DNA from: Patulibacter sp050252545
GTDB taxonomy: Bacteria > Actinomycetota > Thermoleophilia > Solirubrobacterales > Solirubrobacteraceae
NCBI GenBank assembly: GCA_050252545.1
Contig: JBFWKS010000043.1
Span: forward strand, 1-19,211
Direction: 5' to 3'
Length of the DNA stretch: 19,211 bases
In this document: positions 1 to 7,557 of the stretch, in pieces
Layout of the letters: the number at the start of each line of letters is the position of its first letter
Position numbering within the stretch: the first letter of the stretch is position 1
Program-made: the position numbers and the translations under genes
The notes under the pieces: model-generated
The model's database searches: none
What the model saw: only the letters and a program-made list of their open reading frames with translations
What the model was told of the DNA's origin: nothing

Positions 1-40
1 GGGGGGGCCGGGCCGGGACGGGCTTGCGGTCGCCGACCAT
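1..40 (-). CDS. 5' end of a downstream late gene, partial
   Basis: An ATG at position 40 on the minus strand shares its A with the TGA stop of the upstream fibre-like gene (TGATG). This is the same junction used between the preceding late genes. Thirteen codons are visible, beginning MVGDRKPVPARPP, and the frame stays open to the window edge. Nothing can be said about function. The only support is the coupled start and the open frame. Confidence 0.45.
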   Translation of the reverse strand, partial: MVGDRKPVPARPP

Positions 41-1467
41 CAGCGCTCGAACTGGATCGACACGTTGGCGAGCTCGACGTCAGCGGATCCCGAGAGCATC
101 CACCCGAAGATCCCGAGGAGGACCAGCTTCTTCGCGTCGGCGTGGATCGTGGACATGCCCGTGCCGGTGACCCGAGGGTTCGCCCCGGTCGCGCCGACCA
201 CCGCGTTGCCGGCTGGGGCGGTCCCTCCGGCCAGCTCGGTCGAGTCCGTGAGGTAGTTCCACGACTCGCCGGCGTCGTCGCTGTAGGCGACAGCCCACCG
301 GGCGTCGGCGTGACCGGCGATCACGGCGCCCTGCACCCGGAACGACGAGTAGTCGGTGAGGTCCACGTAGCTGCGGTACTCGTTGGCTGCGCTGCCAGCT
401 TCCGTCGCGACGGTCCCCAACGACGTCCACGTAACCGACGGGGCCAGGTAGCGGTCCAACGACGTGCCGTCGTAGGGCCCCTGGTTCTCGAGGACCTCGA
501 CCCGAGCCTCGAGGTCGCCGGTGTCGCTGCCGGTCATGACGACCTCGTCGTAGGGGATCAGCAGCTCCCAGAACGACGACTCGCACGTCACGTCGACGGT
601 GGCGTCGGCGCCCTGGTGCTGGACCCGCAACGTGAACGTCTGCTCGACGGTGAGGTCGACAGCCTGATCGAACACGCCGATGAGCCACGGGTGGGCCCCA
701 CCGGCACTGCCCTGAATGTCGTTCGCCGTCGCGGTCGACGCCATGGCGTACACGGCGGTGGACACCGCACTGTCGCCCTGGGCGACGAACACGGCCTGGA
801 AGATCCACGACCGGCGGTTCGCCCCGGTGACGACCGAGGCGTTGCCCGAGGTCGCTTCGTCGCTCCCGGCCCTGATCTTCGCCTGGAAGTTGACGCCCTC
901 CCCGCTGTTGTTCAGCAGGGTGCAGTGCGCGGTGAGGCGCAGCACATGCCCTTCCAGGTCACCCGCGGGGACGGTGACGGTGGCCAGGTCGACGCCCGGG
1001 CTGTTCCCGGCGACACCGACCGCGTCGACATCGGCGGTGACGACCTCGAACAGGCCCGACCCGCGGCCGGTCGCCGCCGCGCCGGGCTCCCCAGGCGCGC
1101 CGGCGAGCGACGCGATCCACTCGGCCTGGCTGCCCTCGAACCCCTCGACAAGCGCCAGCTGGTAGGCCGACGACCCGTCGGTCCCTTCCAGCGACGCGAG
1201 CCACTCGACCTGGTTGCCCTCGAACCCCTCAGCGACAGCGAGCTCGTAGGCGCTGGCGCCGTCCGACCCGCCGCCCGACGGCGCCGCGGTGAGCCCGCCC
1301 TCCCCGTCCGGGAACAGGGGCCCCGTCGGCGACACAGCGAACATCGGGACCCCAGCGACCCGCACCTCGAACGGCCGCTCGAAGTCGCCGACACCGGCCG
1401 ACTCAGGCACGTCGATGAACACCCCGTCGGCCTCGACGACCGCTTCGATCCTGCGGCGCTGCGCCAT
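40..1467 (-). CDS. Fibre-like structural protein with tandem and collagen-like repeats
   Basis: 475 residues from the ATG at 1467, chosen because it overlaps the upstream stop as TGATG; an upstream in-frame extension lies entirely inside the previous gene and is rejected. Residues 1-60 are a beta-rich head. Residues 68-95 and 96-123 are two near-identical 28-residue repeats built on DG-x-SAY-x-LA-x-x-EGFEG-x-Q-x-EW-x-ASL-x-G. A short collagen-like GxxGxxG stretch (about 123-134) follows. The repeat-plus-collagen arrangement is a familiar stalk in phage head and tail fibres. Residues about 138-315 look like a beta-sandwich ending in FWELLIP, and about 330-475 like a second beta domain (DDAGESWNYL). 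I infer a trimeric virion appendage, possibly receptor-binding. Whether it sits on head or tail cannot be told. It is the last complete gene of the leftward block in this window. Confidence 0.7.
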   Translation of the reverse strand: MAQRRRIEAVVEADGVFIDVPESAGVGDFERPFEVRVAGVPMFAVSPTGPLFPDGEGGLTAAPSGGGSDGASAYELAVAEGFEGNQVEWLASLEGTDGSSAYQLALVEGFEGSQAEWIASLAGAPGEPGAAATGRGSGLFEVVTADVDAVGVAGNSPGVDLATVTVPAGDLEGHVLRLTAHCTLLNNSGEGVNFQAKIRAGSDEATSGNASVVTGANRRSWIFQAVFVAQGDSAVSTAVYAMASTATANDIQGSAGGAHPWLIGVFDQAVDLTVEQTFTLRVQHQGADATVDVTCESSFWELLIPYDEVVMTGSDTGDLEARVEVLENQGPYDGTSLDRYLAPSVTWTSLGTVATEAGSAANEYRSYVDLTDYSSFRVQGAVIAGHADARWAVAYSDDAGESWNYLTDSTELAGGTAPAGNAVVGATGANPRVTGTGMSTIHADAKKLVLLGIFGWMLSGSADVELANVSIQFER

Positions 1468-1802
1468 CAGACCACCGGGCGGGTCACGACCACGAGGGTT
1501 CGGGCAGCTTCCTGCGACACGGACGAGACGAGCCGGAGGTAGCGGACCCCGGCGAGCAGATCGATCGGGATCATCACCCACTCGCCAGCGGCGGGCGCGG
1601 TGACCGTGACCGGACCCCCGTCGGTGTCGACGACGGCGCCCCACACCGGCGTGCCGGCATCAGGGTTCCACGACGCCTCGAACGTGATGTTCCCCGCGGT
1701 CCACGCCGCCGACATGGCGATCCCGACGACCCGCTGGCCCCACACGTCGACCGGGGTGGACGTGTCGCCATCCTGAGCGATCGTGACGTTGTGGCCGTGC
1801 AT
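1467..1802 (-). CDS. Small beta-rich putative virion protein
   Basis: 111 residues, start ATG at 1802 coupled to the previous stop (TGATG). The sequence is dominated by alternating hydrophobic residues typical of a beta-sandwich (AAWTAGNITFEASWNPDAG, then WVMIPIDLLAGVRYLRLVSS). Such sequences occur in small phage proteins with a carbohydrate-binding or galactose-binding-like fold that measure deviation of a value from its expected surface pattern. No catalytic motif, signal peptide or membrane segment is visible. Its place between the capsid genes and the fibre-like gene suggests a head decoration or baseplate/fibre accessory protein, but that is inference from position and fold impression only. 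Confidence 0.6.
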   Translation of the reverse strand: MHGHNVTIAQDGDTSTPVDVWGQRVVGIAMSAAWTAGNITFEASWNPDAGTPVWGAVVDTDGGPVTVTAPAAGEWVMIPIDLLAGVRYLRLVSSVSQEAARTLVVVTRPVV

Positions 1803-2263
1803 CAGTGGATCCTCCGGGTCAGGCCACCCTCGAGGTGGCCGATGTCCTTGAGGAGCGCGTGGTGGAGCTTGTCGTGGCGCTCCTCGCGGGCGTCCTGGTC
1901 GCGCCGTGCCCGGTCCCGGTCGAGCGCCTGGTTGTGCGCCATCACGCGGGCCACCGGGTCAGCCACCCGGCTGTCTCCCTCGATGAGCTTGCGGAGCATC
2001 GAAGCGTCGGCCCGTGGCCAGCGCAGCACCATGTAGTCGACACCGGCGCTGTCGACACCCCACACCTCGTAGACCGGATCGCCCTCCGGTTCGCCACGCC
2101 AGTCGACGGGCACGGCCAGCTTGAGCGACAAGGTGTCGTCGCCGAGCCAGCCGATCGTGGCGTCGCCGTCGCGGAGACGACGCGCGATGTCGTGCACCCC
2201 CGCGGTGACCTCGTAGGCCACCGCGGTGGTGCCGAGCATCGTCTGGCCGACGGTGTCGAGCAT
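1802..2263 (-). CDS. Unknown late protein with charged C-terminal helix
   Basis: 153 residues from ATG 2263, coupled by TGATG to the preceding gene; an internal Met at residue 9 is an alternative start. The first 95 residues look beta-rich and contain VPVDWRGEPEGDPVYEVWGV. Residues about 105-150 are a long, highly charged amphipathic helix with many Arg, Asp and His residues (LDRDRARRDQDAREERHDKL) that could form a coiled coil. I do not recognise a family. Its position in the late operon next to fibre-like and capsid genes makes a structural or assembly role likely. There is no membrane segment or cysteine cluster. Confidence 0.6.
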   Translation of the reverse strand: MLDTVGQTMLGTTAVAYEVTAGVHDIARRLRDGDATIGWLGDDTLSLKLAVPVDWRGEPEGDPVYEVWGVDSAGVDYMVLRWPRADASMLRKLIEGDSRVADPVARVMAHNQALDRDRARRDQDAREERHDKLHHALLKDIGHLEGGLTRRIH

Positions 2264-2583
2264 CAGACCTTGCCCAACACCAGGAGCCGGGCGTCGTTGA
2301 TCGCCGGGTTCAGGTCGGTCTCGTTGGCCACCTCGATCAGCGGCCCGTCCGACCCGTCGTAGTTGCCGTAGAAGGCCATGAGCTTCGCGTTGGCCAGGTC
2401 GTGGACCAGGACGTAGCCGCCCTTCACCGACGGCAGCATGTGGGTGATCTCGGTCATCCCGCAGTCAGCGGCGGTGATCGCCTCCCCACCAGTGGGGTAG
2501 CTGTCATCGAAGTCGACCTCGATCAGGTTCGCCATGACGCTCCCGAAGTTGAAGCGCTCGACGACCGTGACGGTAAGAGCCAT
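2263..2583 (-). CDS. Small head-associated structural protein
   Basis: 106 residues, ATG at 2583 preceded by a purine-rich ribosome site (GAGAGGGGG, then AAACC and ATG). The sequence opens with VTVVERFNFGSVMANLIEVD and contains FDDSYPTGGEA and a GGYVLVHDLANAKLMAFYG segment. This pattern (beta strand, DxSYPTGGEA, GYxxxxDxxNxKLxAF) is common in small phage proteins encoded just after the major capsid gene and often annotated only as structural or hypothetical. I infer a head decoration or head-completion protein. It follows the capsid gene after a 70-bp gap that holds a strong hairpin, so its expression is probably reduced relative to the capsid protein or set separately by its own ribosome site. 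Confidence 0.65.
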   Translation of the reverse strand: MALTVTVVERFNFGSVMANLIEVDFDDSYPTGGEAITAADCGMTEITHMLPSVKGGYVLVHDLANAKLMAFYGNYDGSDGPLIEVANETDLNPAINDARLLVLGKV

Positions 2584-2622
2584 GGTTTCCCCCTCTCGGG
2601 TGGGCGTGGCGGACGCGCCAGA

Positions 2623-2646
2623 GGGCGGGACCCGAAGGCCCCGCCC
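2623..2646 (-). terminator. UUCG-capped hairpin downstream of major capsid gene
   Basis: Read on the minus strand, GGGCGGGGCC is followed by TTCG and then GGTCCCGCCC. This is a 10-bp stem with one G-U wobble closed by the classic extra-stable C(UUCG)G tetraloop. It lies in the only sizeable gap after the capsid stop (2654) and before the next start (2583). There is no T-run after it, so it may be a partial terminator, an attenuator or an mRNA-stabilising end for the capsid message. Confidence 0.6.
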
Positions 2647-2653
2647 CGCAGGC

Positions 2654-3910
2654 TCAGGCGTCCTCGCGGATGTCCTTGATGACGAAGTGGCTGTTGCGGC
2701 GCCGGCACGCGAACTCGCCGTACCTGCGCATGGTGGCGACGAAGTCGTCGGTGTCGCCGATCCGCTCCCAGATCGACCCGGTGCGGTCGTCCCACTCCCA
2801 GTCGACCAGGTCGTAGAACACCAGGTCGTCGGTCGAGAGGCCGTAGATGCTGTTCGACGGGCAGTCCCGATCCCAGACCAGCGCGGTGGTCGACGAGCCG
2901 TTCCGGCCGCCCTTGGGCACCGACACCGTGATGCCCTCGTAGCCGCCCTTGAGCTCGACCGGGTTCATCATCCGGCGCAGCGCGTTGAGCTGGGTCGTGT
3001 AGGTGCGGTGGACCCCGTCGTTGCAGGCCAGGAGCTTCACGATCTTGCCCGATCGCTTCTCGCCGGTCATCAGGGCCCGGGACACGAGGTTCTCCGAGAT
3101 GCCTCGAAGGGTCCCGCTGTTGGCGTACACCTGGGACTTCCACCGGGGCTCCGTGGCCGGGGCGAGGGTGTGGAGCGTGGTGGTGTCCGACACCATGGTC
3201 TGGATGCCGGTCAGCTCGATCTGGCCGTCGCCGGGGTTGCCGGTGTTCGTCGACACGCCGTAGGCGCCGGCCCGGCTCACGATGTGCGAACCGGTCGTGG
3301 TGATCGCGTCCCCGTCGATCGTGATGGTCTTGGCGTCGAAGTCGACATCGAGGACCTCACGGGCCGCCGCGACGGTGTCGCTGTCGCCGGTGGTGCCGAT
3401 GTCGACGGCGAACCCCTCGTACAGCCACTCGAGCTGGTGCTGCGGGGTCGTCGACGCGAGGACGACCTCGTTGGCGTCGGTGGTCGTCCCGCACGTCGCG
3501 AGGACCCCGTCGCTGGTGCCCCACAGCTGGCGGGTGTAGTCCCGCTTCGCGTCGGTGACGGCGCCGTCCATCTCCGAGTCGATCGCCCGGATGAACGAGC
3601 CGCGGCTCTTGGCCATCTGCTCGATCACCGGCCCGGTCAGCGAGATCCGCACGTAGCTGTAGCGGACCGGGATGAAGATGTCGTCGTACTGCTGGTTCCC
3701 GGGGGTGGGGAGGGTCCCACGCTCGGCCCGGTTGCCGACGCCCTTGTTCCGCCCGACGTGCAGCGGCAGAAGGGCACGCCTACCGGTGAAGTCCTTGGTG
3801 TTGCGCTCGACCTCGGCCAACAGGACGTTGGCGTTGTTGAGCTGCTCGTTGACGGGGCCCTGGTAGTCGTCCTTGAGGACGGCGTCCGCGTTGGCCAGCG
3901 TCTGACCCAT
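2654..3910 (-). CDS. Major capsid protein (HK97 fold)
   Basis: 418 residues, ATG at 3910 with a strong upstream site (GGGAGGGAGGGAACCACC before ATG). The protein is of typical length for a phage major head protein. The N-terminal region (residues 1-45) is helical. It is followed by LLPLHVGRNKGVGNRAERG and LPTPGNQQYDDIFIPVRYSY, then a helical spine segment with a QLWG motif near residue 130. These landmarks match a widespread HK97-fold capsid family with RKVVFPVHVGRNxGVGARAE-like and P-x-GNQ-x-Y-like motifs. The middle (about 165-260) is beta-rich and may be an inserted or surface domain. The gene follows the scaffold gene, the standard order, and shows no internal protease signature. Capsid protein is usually the most expressed virion gene, in keeping with the strong ribosome site. 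Confidence 0.88.
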   Translation of the reverse strand: MGQTLANADAVLKDDYQGPVNEQLNNANVLLAEVERNTKDFTGRRALLPLHVGRNKGVGNRAERGTLPTPGNQQYDDIFIPVRYSYVRISLTGPVIEQMAKSRGSFIRAIDSEMDGAVTDAKRDYTRQLWGTSDGVLATCGTTTDANEVVLASTTPQHQLEWLYEGFAVDIGTTGDSDTVAAAREVLDVDFDAKTITIDGDAITTTGSHIVSRAGAYGVSTNTGNPGDGQIELTGIQTMVSDTTTLHTLAPATEPRWKSQVYANSGTLRGISENLVSRALMTGEKRSGKIVKLLACNDGVHRTYTTQLNALRRMMNPVELKGGYEGITVSVPKGGRNGSSTTALVWDRDCPSNSIYGLSTDDLVFYDLVDWEWDDRTGSIWERIGDTDDFVATMRRYGEFACRRRNSHFVIKDIREDA

Positions 3911-3960
3911 GGTGGTTCCCTCCCTCCCGGTGTCCGGGGGTTGGCGGTGGCTGGTTCAGG

Positions 3961-4959
3961 TCAGCCCGGAGAGGTGCGAGACAGCGCCTCGAGTCGGGCT
4001 TCTGCCGACGCCCTGGCTTCCGCCATGGACTTCGGCTTCTTCTGGCCTGATGGCTCGTCCCCACCCCGGGGAGTTGCCGGCGCCCCGCCTGGGACGTCCT
4101 TGGTCTTGGCCTTGAGCAATGCCTGCGCCCGCTTGTCGAGACGCTCCCTGTAGGCGCCCGCCGCCTGGCGGACCGCTTCAAGGGCATCGCCTCCGACGGT
4201 TTGCAGCCGGCGCTTGGCCATCGACATTACTTCGTGGTACTCGTCGGACGTGGCATCACCCAACTCGGCGATGTCGTGCTCGACCGCGAGCTCCTTCGCG
4301 AGGTCACGGATCTGGCCCGTGGTCCGCTCGACGGCCGCCTCACGCTCGCGGGTCTCCCGCTCGGCCTTGAGCGCCGCCGCGACCTGCGCGGACACCCGGT
4401 CGTCGAACGCCTTGGGGTCGAGCGGATCGAACTCGTCCTCCTCGGCGGGGGCCTGACCGGCGGCCTCCTCCGCCGCGGCGAGCGCGGCCTGCTGCTCGGC
4501 GGGGGACAGCTGGTCGAGGACCTGACGCATCGCGCCCGTCATGGACTTCACGGCCTGGTCGTCGCCGCGGCGGATCGCCCAGAGGAAGTCCACGAAGAAC
4601 GCCTGGTCCTGCTCGTGCATCCCGTCGAGCGCCTCGACGAACCGGCCCTGGTCCACGGTCGGTGCGATCGTCTTGGCGAGACCACCCCACTTCTGGCGGT
4701 AGTCCTTGTGCTCCTTCATCCACCCCTGGACCTGGCTCCGGGGGATGGACAGGTGCTCGGCGTCGGGGGCCGAGTCGAGGAGGGCCTGGTAGTGGCCCTC
4801 GAGCTCGTCGAAACCGCCGGGCGGCGCGGGCGGGTCGCCTGCCGGCGGCGCACCACCGCCCGCGTCCCCGCCCGCTGCCGGCGGCGGAGCTTCTCCGCCA
4901 CCACCACCCCCGGCGTCGGAGTCGAGGGCGACGAACTGCTCCCACCCGCGGCGGGTCAC
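3961..4959 (-). CDS. Capsid scaffolding protein
   Basis: 332 residues starting at a GTG (4959) that overlaps the upstream stop as GTGA. Composition is typical of scaffolds: a disordered Gly/Pro/Ala-rich N-terminus (about residues 16-48), then long charged helices with few aromatics, including a strongly acidic segment (EEDEFDPLDPKAFDDR, about 195-210) and Arg/Glu/Ala coiled-coil stretches, and a basic Lys/Arg-rich tail (about 285-330) suited to binding the capsid shell interior. It lies directly upstream of the major capsid gene. Scaffolds template procapsid assembly and then exit or are digested; no protease catalytic triad is visible here, so this is a plain scaffold rather than a protease fusion. 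Confidence 0.8.
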   Translation of the reverse strand: MTRRGWEQFVALDSDAGGGGGGEAPPPAAGGDAGGGAPPAGDPPAPPGGFDELEGHYQALLDSAPDAEHLSIPRSQVQGWMKEHKDYRQKWGGLAKTIAPTVDQGRFVEALDGMHEQDQAFFVDFLWAIRRGDDQAVKSMTGAMRQVLDQLSPAEQQAALAAAEEAAGQAPAEEDEFDPLDPKAFDDRVSAQVAAALKAERETREREAAVERTTGQIRDLAKELAVEHDIAELGDATSDEYHEVMSMAKRRLQTVGGDALEAVRQAAGAYRERLDKRAQALLKAKTKDVPGGAPATPRGGDEPSGQKKPKSMAEARASAEARLEALSRTSPG

Positions 4960-5198
4960 CGGCGCTCCTCCGAGCCGCCGGTCTGGTTCCGGGCGATGGC
5001 CGCGCGCCCGTACATGAGGGCCTGCTCGAGGTTGGTGAGCGCGAGCGACAGCTCGCGGCCACCCGGACAGTTCGCGATGAGGACGTCACCGAACTCGATC
5101 GCGGCGTCCTTGCAGGCCTCAAACCTCGCCACCACCGACTCGTTGATCGGGGGGTGGTTGGTGAAGTCGTGGCGGATGCGGTCGTACAGGTCAGCCAT
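4956..5198 (-). CDS. Acb2/Tad1-like hairpin protein, putative anti-CBASS/anti-Thoeris sponge
   Basis: 80 residues, ATG at 5198 with GAAAGG as ribosome site eight bases upstream; the end overlaps the scaffold start by GTGA. Seen: an NHPP motif (residues 14-17), a helix with an ARFEACKDAA core, then NCPGGRELSLALTNLEQA (43-60) and MYGRAAIARN (62-71). From memory, this matches the small phage family with consensus CPxSREkSLALTkLEEAvMWANAAIARN. That family corresponds to the Acb2/Tad1 helical-hairpin domain, whose founding members assemble as oligomers and sequester cyclic nucleotides made by CBASS, or the Thoeris signal, to block immunity. The predicted two-helix hairpin and size fit. The substrate cannot be told from sequence. 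Position inside the head operon means expression late with the virion genes, or packaging is possible. Alternative: a structural or uncharacterised hairpin protein. Confidence 0.7.
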   Translation of the reverse strand: MADLYDRIRHDFTNHPPINESVVARFEACKDAAIEFGDVLIANCPGGRELSLALTNLEQALMYGRAAIARNQTGGSEERR

Positions 5199-5210
5199 CT
5201 CTGTGGCCTT

Positions 5211-5507
5211 TCACTGGAGGACCGGCGCGGCCTCCTGGCCGGCCGGGGCGGCCCCGATGGGCTCGAACAGGTCCGAGACACCAGCGGGGTCGATCTGCCC
5301 CGCGACGACCGCGCAACGGTCGGGGGGCTGGAAGTTGGCGCACGCACCACACGCGGCGCCCATGGGGTCGCCCTGCCGGTAGCCGGCCTCGGCCATCGGG
5401 ACCTTGCCCTCGTCCCCTGTGGCCTCACCAGCGAAGTCCTGCATCCCAGCGGCGCCCAGCGTGCTCTCGGCACCCCGGCGCGCTCCGCCCATCCCCATCG
5501 GCATCAT
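5211..5507 (-). CDS. HiPIP-like cysteine-motif protein lacking the fourth cysteine
   Basis: 98 residues from ATG 5507, with an excellent AGGAGG site (5514-5519) that overlaps the portal stop codon; this decides the start against the much longer in-frame shadow. The N-terminus is Gly/Ala-rich. Residues 43-82 read AGYRQGDP, then CGAC (C53, C56), FQPPDRC (C65), AVVAGQIDPAGVSDLF. Small phage proteins next to portal genes often carry the pattern CxxCxxFxxPxxCxxVxGxIxPxGxC, resembling high-potential iron-sulfur proteins. Here the expected last cysteine (position 78, GVSDLF) is serine, so a normal four-cysteine 4Fe-4S site would be incomplete. It may bind zinc through other ligands, use three cysteines, or have lost metal binding. 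Function in the phage is unknown. It sits between portal and Acb2-like genes. Confidence 0.7.
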   Translation of the reverse strand: MMPMGMGGARRGAESTLGAAGMQDFAGEATGDEGKVPMAEAGYRQGDPMGAACGACANFQPPDRCAVVAGQIDPAGVSDLFEPIGAAPAGQEAAPVLQ

Positions 5508-5518
5508 GGCGACCCTCC

Positions 5519-7546
5519 TCAGGTCATCCCGGCGTCGACCAGGGCGGCCTCGCCAGCGTTCGGGCCGCCGTCCTGGTTGGCCGGCGGCAGAGACGTGGCG
5601 CCGGCGGTCTGGAGCTGGACCTCCTGCTGACGCTCGGCGAAATCGGGAGGCACCTGGGACCCGGGCGGCTCGTCGGCCTGCGGGATCAGCGACGACCCCG
5701 GCGACCGCTGCTCGGCCATGAGCTGGTTGAAGTGCTGCTCGGCCGCGAGCATCGAATGGGCCTGAATGTGCAGGTCGACGATGTGGCGGACGTCGGCGCT
5801 GGCGTAGGCGTAGCCACGGCTCTTGCGGAACCGATTGTGCTCGGCGATGTGCTTGGCGTGGTCCTGCCACATGACCGGAAGCGGGGTCTCACCGTGCGAC
5901 GGGATCTGCCCCGTCGACATCAGGTGGTTCTCCGCCTCGGCCTCGGCAACGTCAGCGTCGATCAGCTGGGCGAACTCGGACTGCATCGGCAGGTCGAGGA
6001 GGCGGGCCATCGCCGCGGGGTTCTGCGGCATCATCTGCGGGAACCGCTCCGCCATCGACATGATCCAGGCCTGCATCGCCACCCGGCTGCGGGGCATCAC
6101 CGAGTCGAGGGGGACCCGGGCCCTGGTCTGGCCGTGGAGGTGACGGCCGGTCCATTCGAGCTTCTGCGGCAGCCCCGACGGGGTCGACACCGTCGCCGTG
6201 CGGTGCTCGACGACGTTGTTCTCCCACAGCATCAGGACCGACGACCCGACCGTCGACCACACCTCGGCCTGGTCGTGCGCGATGAGACCCATCGGGGTCT
6301 CGTCCTTCTCGGCGAGCACACCGAGCGCGAGGCCGCTGTTGCGGTCCCCTGGGGCCTGGCCACGGGAGATGTCGTGCACCGACATCAGGTCGTCGATCGC
6401 CGCGCGGCACCGCTCGGGGTAGTCGGGGATCCACCGGGCCAGGTTCGGTGGCTCCACCCACCGGGGCGGCGTGGAGCTCATCCCGTCGTAGGTGAACACC
6501 TCGGGCAGATCGGTGAGGGTCTCGGCGTCGACCCCGCTGTTGTCGGGCACCGCGAGCCGGGCGTTCCCGGCCAGCTTCATGTGCTCCGTCATGTTCGAGA
6601 TCGCATGGTTCAACGCGACCTGCAACGGCCGGACGTCGTTGAGGATCGTGTGCCCGTGCCACCGCTTCGGGATCTGCTGCTGGCGGGCCACCGCGATGTT
6701 CAGGTGCTTGTGCGTCGCGGGGAACGGCCACGGCCGGTCGATGATCGCCTCGTCGTTCACGACGACGACGTGACGGCCCTTCGTGCCACGACCAGGCCGC
6801 TGGTAGAAGGTGTAGACGGTGCACAGCTCGACCTGCTCGGACCGCGAGTCGGCCACCCGACGCTGGTGGGGGCCCATCGCGTTGGTGGCATCGGGCCGTG
6901 GCCGCACCGGCAGGTCGAAGTGCTCCTGCACCTGCGCGGGGGGCATCGTCGTCGCCGTGATGAACCAGCCGGCGTCACGCCAGTTCCGGCTGCCCGGCTC
7001 GAGCGTGAACTCGGTGATGGCCAGCGCCTTGAGCGCCACCTCGCCGTTGTGGATGACCTTCCCGGTCGACGGGTCGACGCCGAACTCCTCGCCGGCGTCG
7101 GGATCCCACTCCCACATGACCGCGCTGGTCCCGCCGAGGTAGGCGTTCATCAGGGCCTCGGCCCGAATGTCCTCCCAGCCCAGGTCGTGGCGGGTCGCTT
7201 CGAGCGCATGCTCACCGATGCGGGCGCCGCCGAGGCTGCCGTCGTCGGCGGCGTCGGCCAGGACCTCGAACGACAGGTTGCTCTTGAGGAGCCGGGCCAG
7301 GTTCGTGACGAGGTTCGGCGCGACCCGGTTCTCGGTGAGCTTCACCCGGCCGGCGTCCTTGCCCGAGTAGTTCCACTCGACGAGCTCGTTCGACCCGCGG
7401 GTCCACACGACCCACTGCTCACCTTCGTAGAACGCCCGGTTCAGCCAGTAGTCCCGCCGCGCCGCGGCAAGGACCCCGTCACCGCGTTCCCACTGGCGGC
7501 GAACCCACTGGGCGATCGACCCAGCCTCGGAAGCGTCCTCGTCCAC
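5519..7546 (-). CDS. Portal protein
   Basis: 675 residues from GTG 7546, which follows a GGAG ribosome site and lies 12 bases after the previous stop. The dodecameric portal forms the DNA entry vertex and terminase dock. Seen: an N-terminal helical region with RDYWLNRAFYEGEQW (about 31-45), NRVAPNLVTNLARLL, a beta-rich core with FTLEPGSRNWRDAGWF, a helical stem region with ALNHAISNMTEHM, and a long acidic/Gln-rich C-terminal helix (about 565-675). NRAFYxGxQW and the NRVxPxxxxxxAxL landmarks are typical of P22-type and related portals, and the length is close to those (about 700 residues). The extended C-terminus could form a barrel. The gene lies two cistrons after the large terminase. Confidence 0.85.
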   Translation of the reverse strand: MDEDASEAGSIAQWVRRQWERGDGVLAAARRDYWLNRAFYEGEQWVVWTRGSNELVEWNYSGKDAGRVKLTENRVAPNLVTNLARLLKSNLSFEVLADAADDGSLGGARIGEHALEATRHDLGWEDIRAEALMNAYLGGTSAVMWEWDPDAGEEFGVDPSTGKVIHNGEVALKALAITEFTLEPGSRNWRDAGWFITATTMPPAQVQEHFDLPVRPRPDATNAMGPHQRRVADSRSEQVELCTVYTFYQRPGRGTKGRHVVVVNDEAIIDRPWPFPATHKHLNIAVARQQQIPKRWHGHTILNDVRPLQVALNHAISNMTEHMKLAGNARLAVPDNSGVDAETLTDLPEVFTYDGMSSTPPRWVEPPNLARWIPDYPERCRAAIDDLMSVHDISRGQAPGDRNSGLALGVLAEKDETPMGLIAHDQAEVWSTVGSSVLMLWENNVVEHRTATVSTPSGLPQKLEWTGRHLHGQTRARVPLDSVMPRSRVAMQAWIMSMAERFPQMMPQNPAAMARLLDLPMQSEFAQLIDADVAEAEAENHLMSTGQIPSHGETPLPVMWQDHAKHIAEHNRFRKSRGYAYASADVRHIVDLHIQAHSMLAAEQHFNQLMAEQRSPGSSLIPQADEPPGSQVPPDFAERQQEVQLQTAGATSLPPANQDGGPNAGEAALVDAGMT

Positions 7547-7557
7547 TCAGCTCCGAG

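Noticed and set aside
142..1542. Long plus-strand open frame opposite the fibre-like gene
   Set aside because: It is antisense to a well-supported coding frame; the Arg/Pro/Val-rich translation is typical of a high-GC shadow.
2534..4153. 539-codon plus-strand open frame opposite the capsid and scaffold genes
   Set aside because: Spans several real genes on the other strand and shows no ribosome site or domain.
4249..4260. GTGGCATCACCC inside the scaffold gene as another operator copy
   Set aside because: It lacks the conserved terminal AC, lies in coding sequence and is likely chance.
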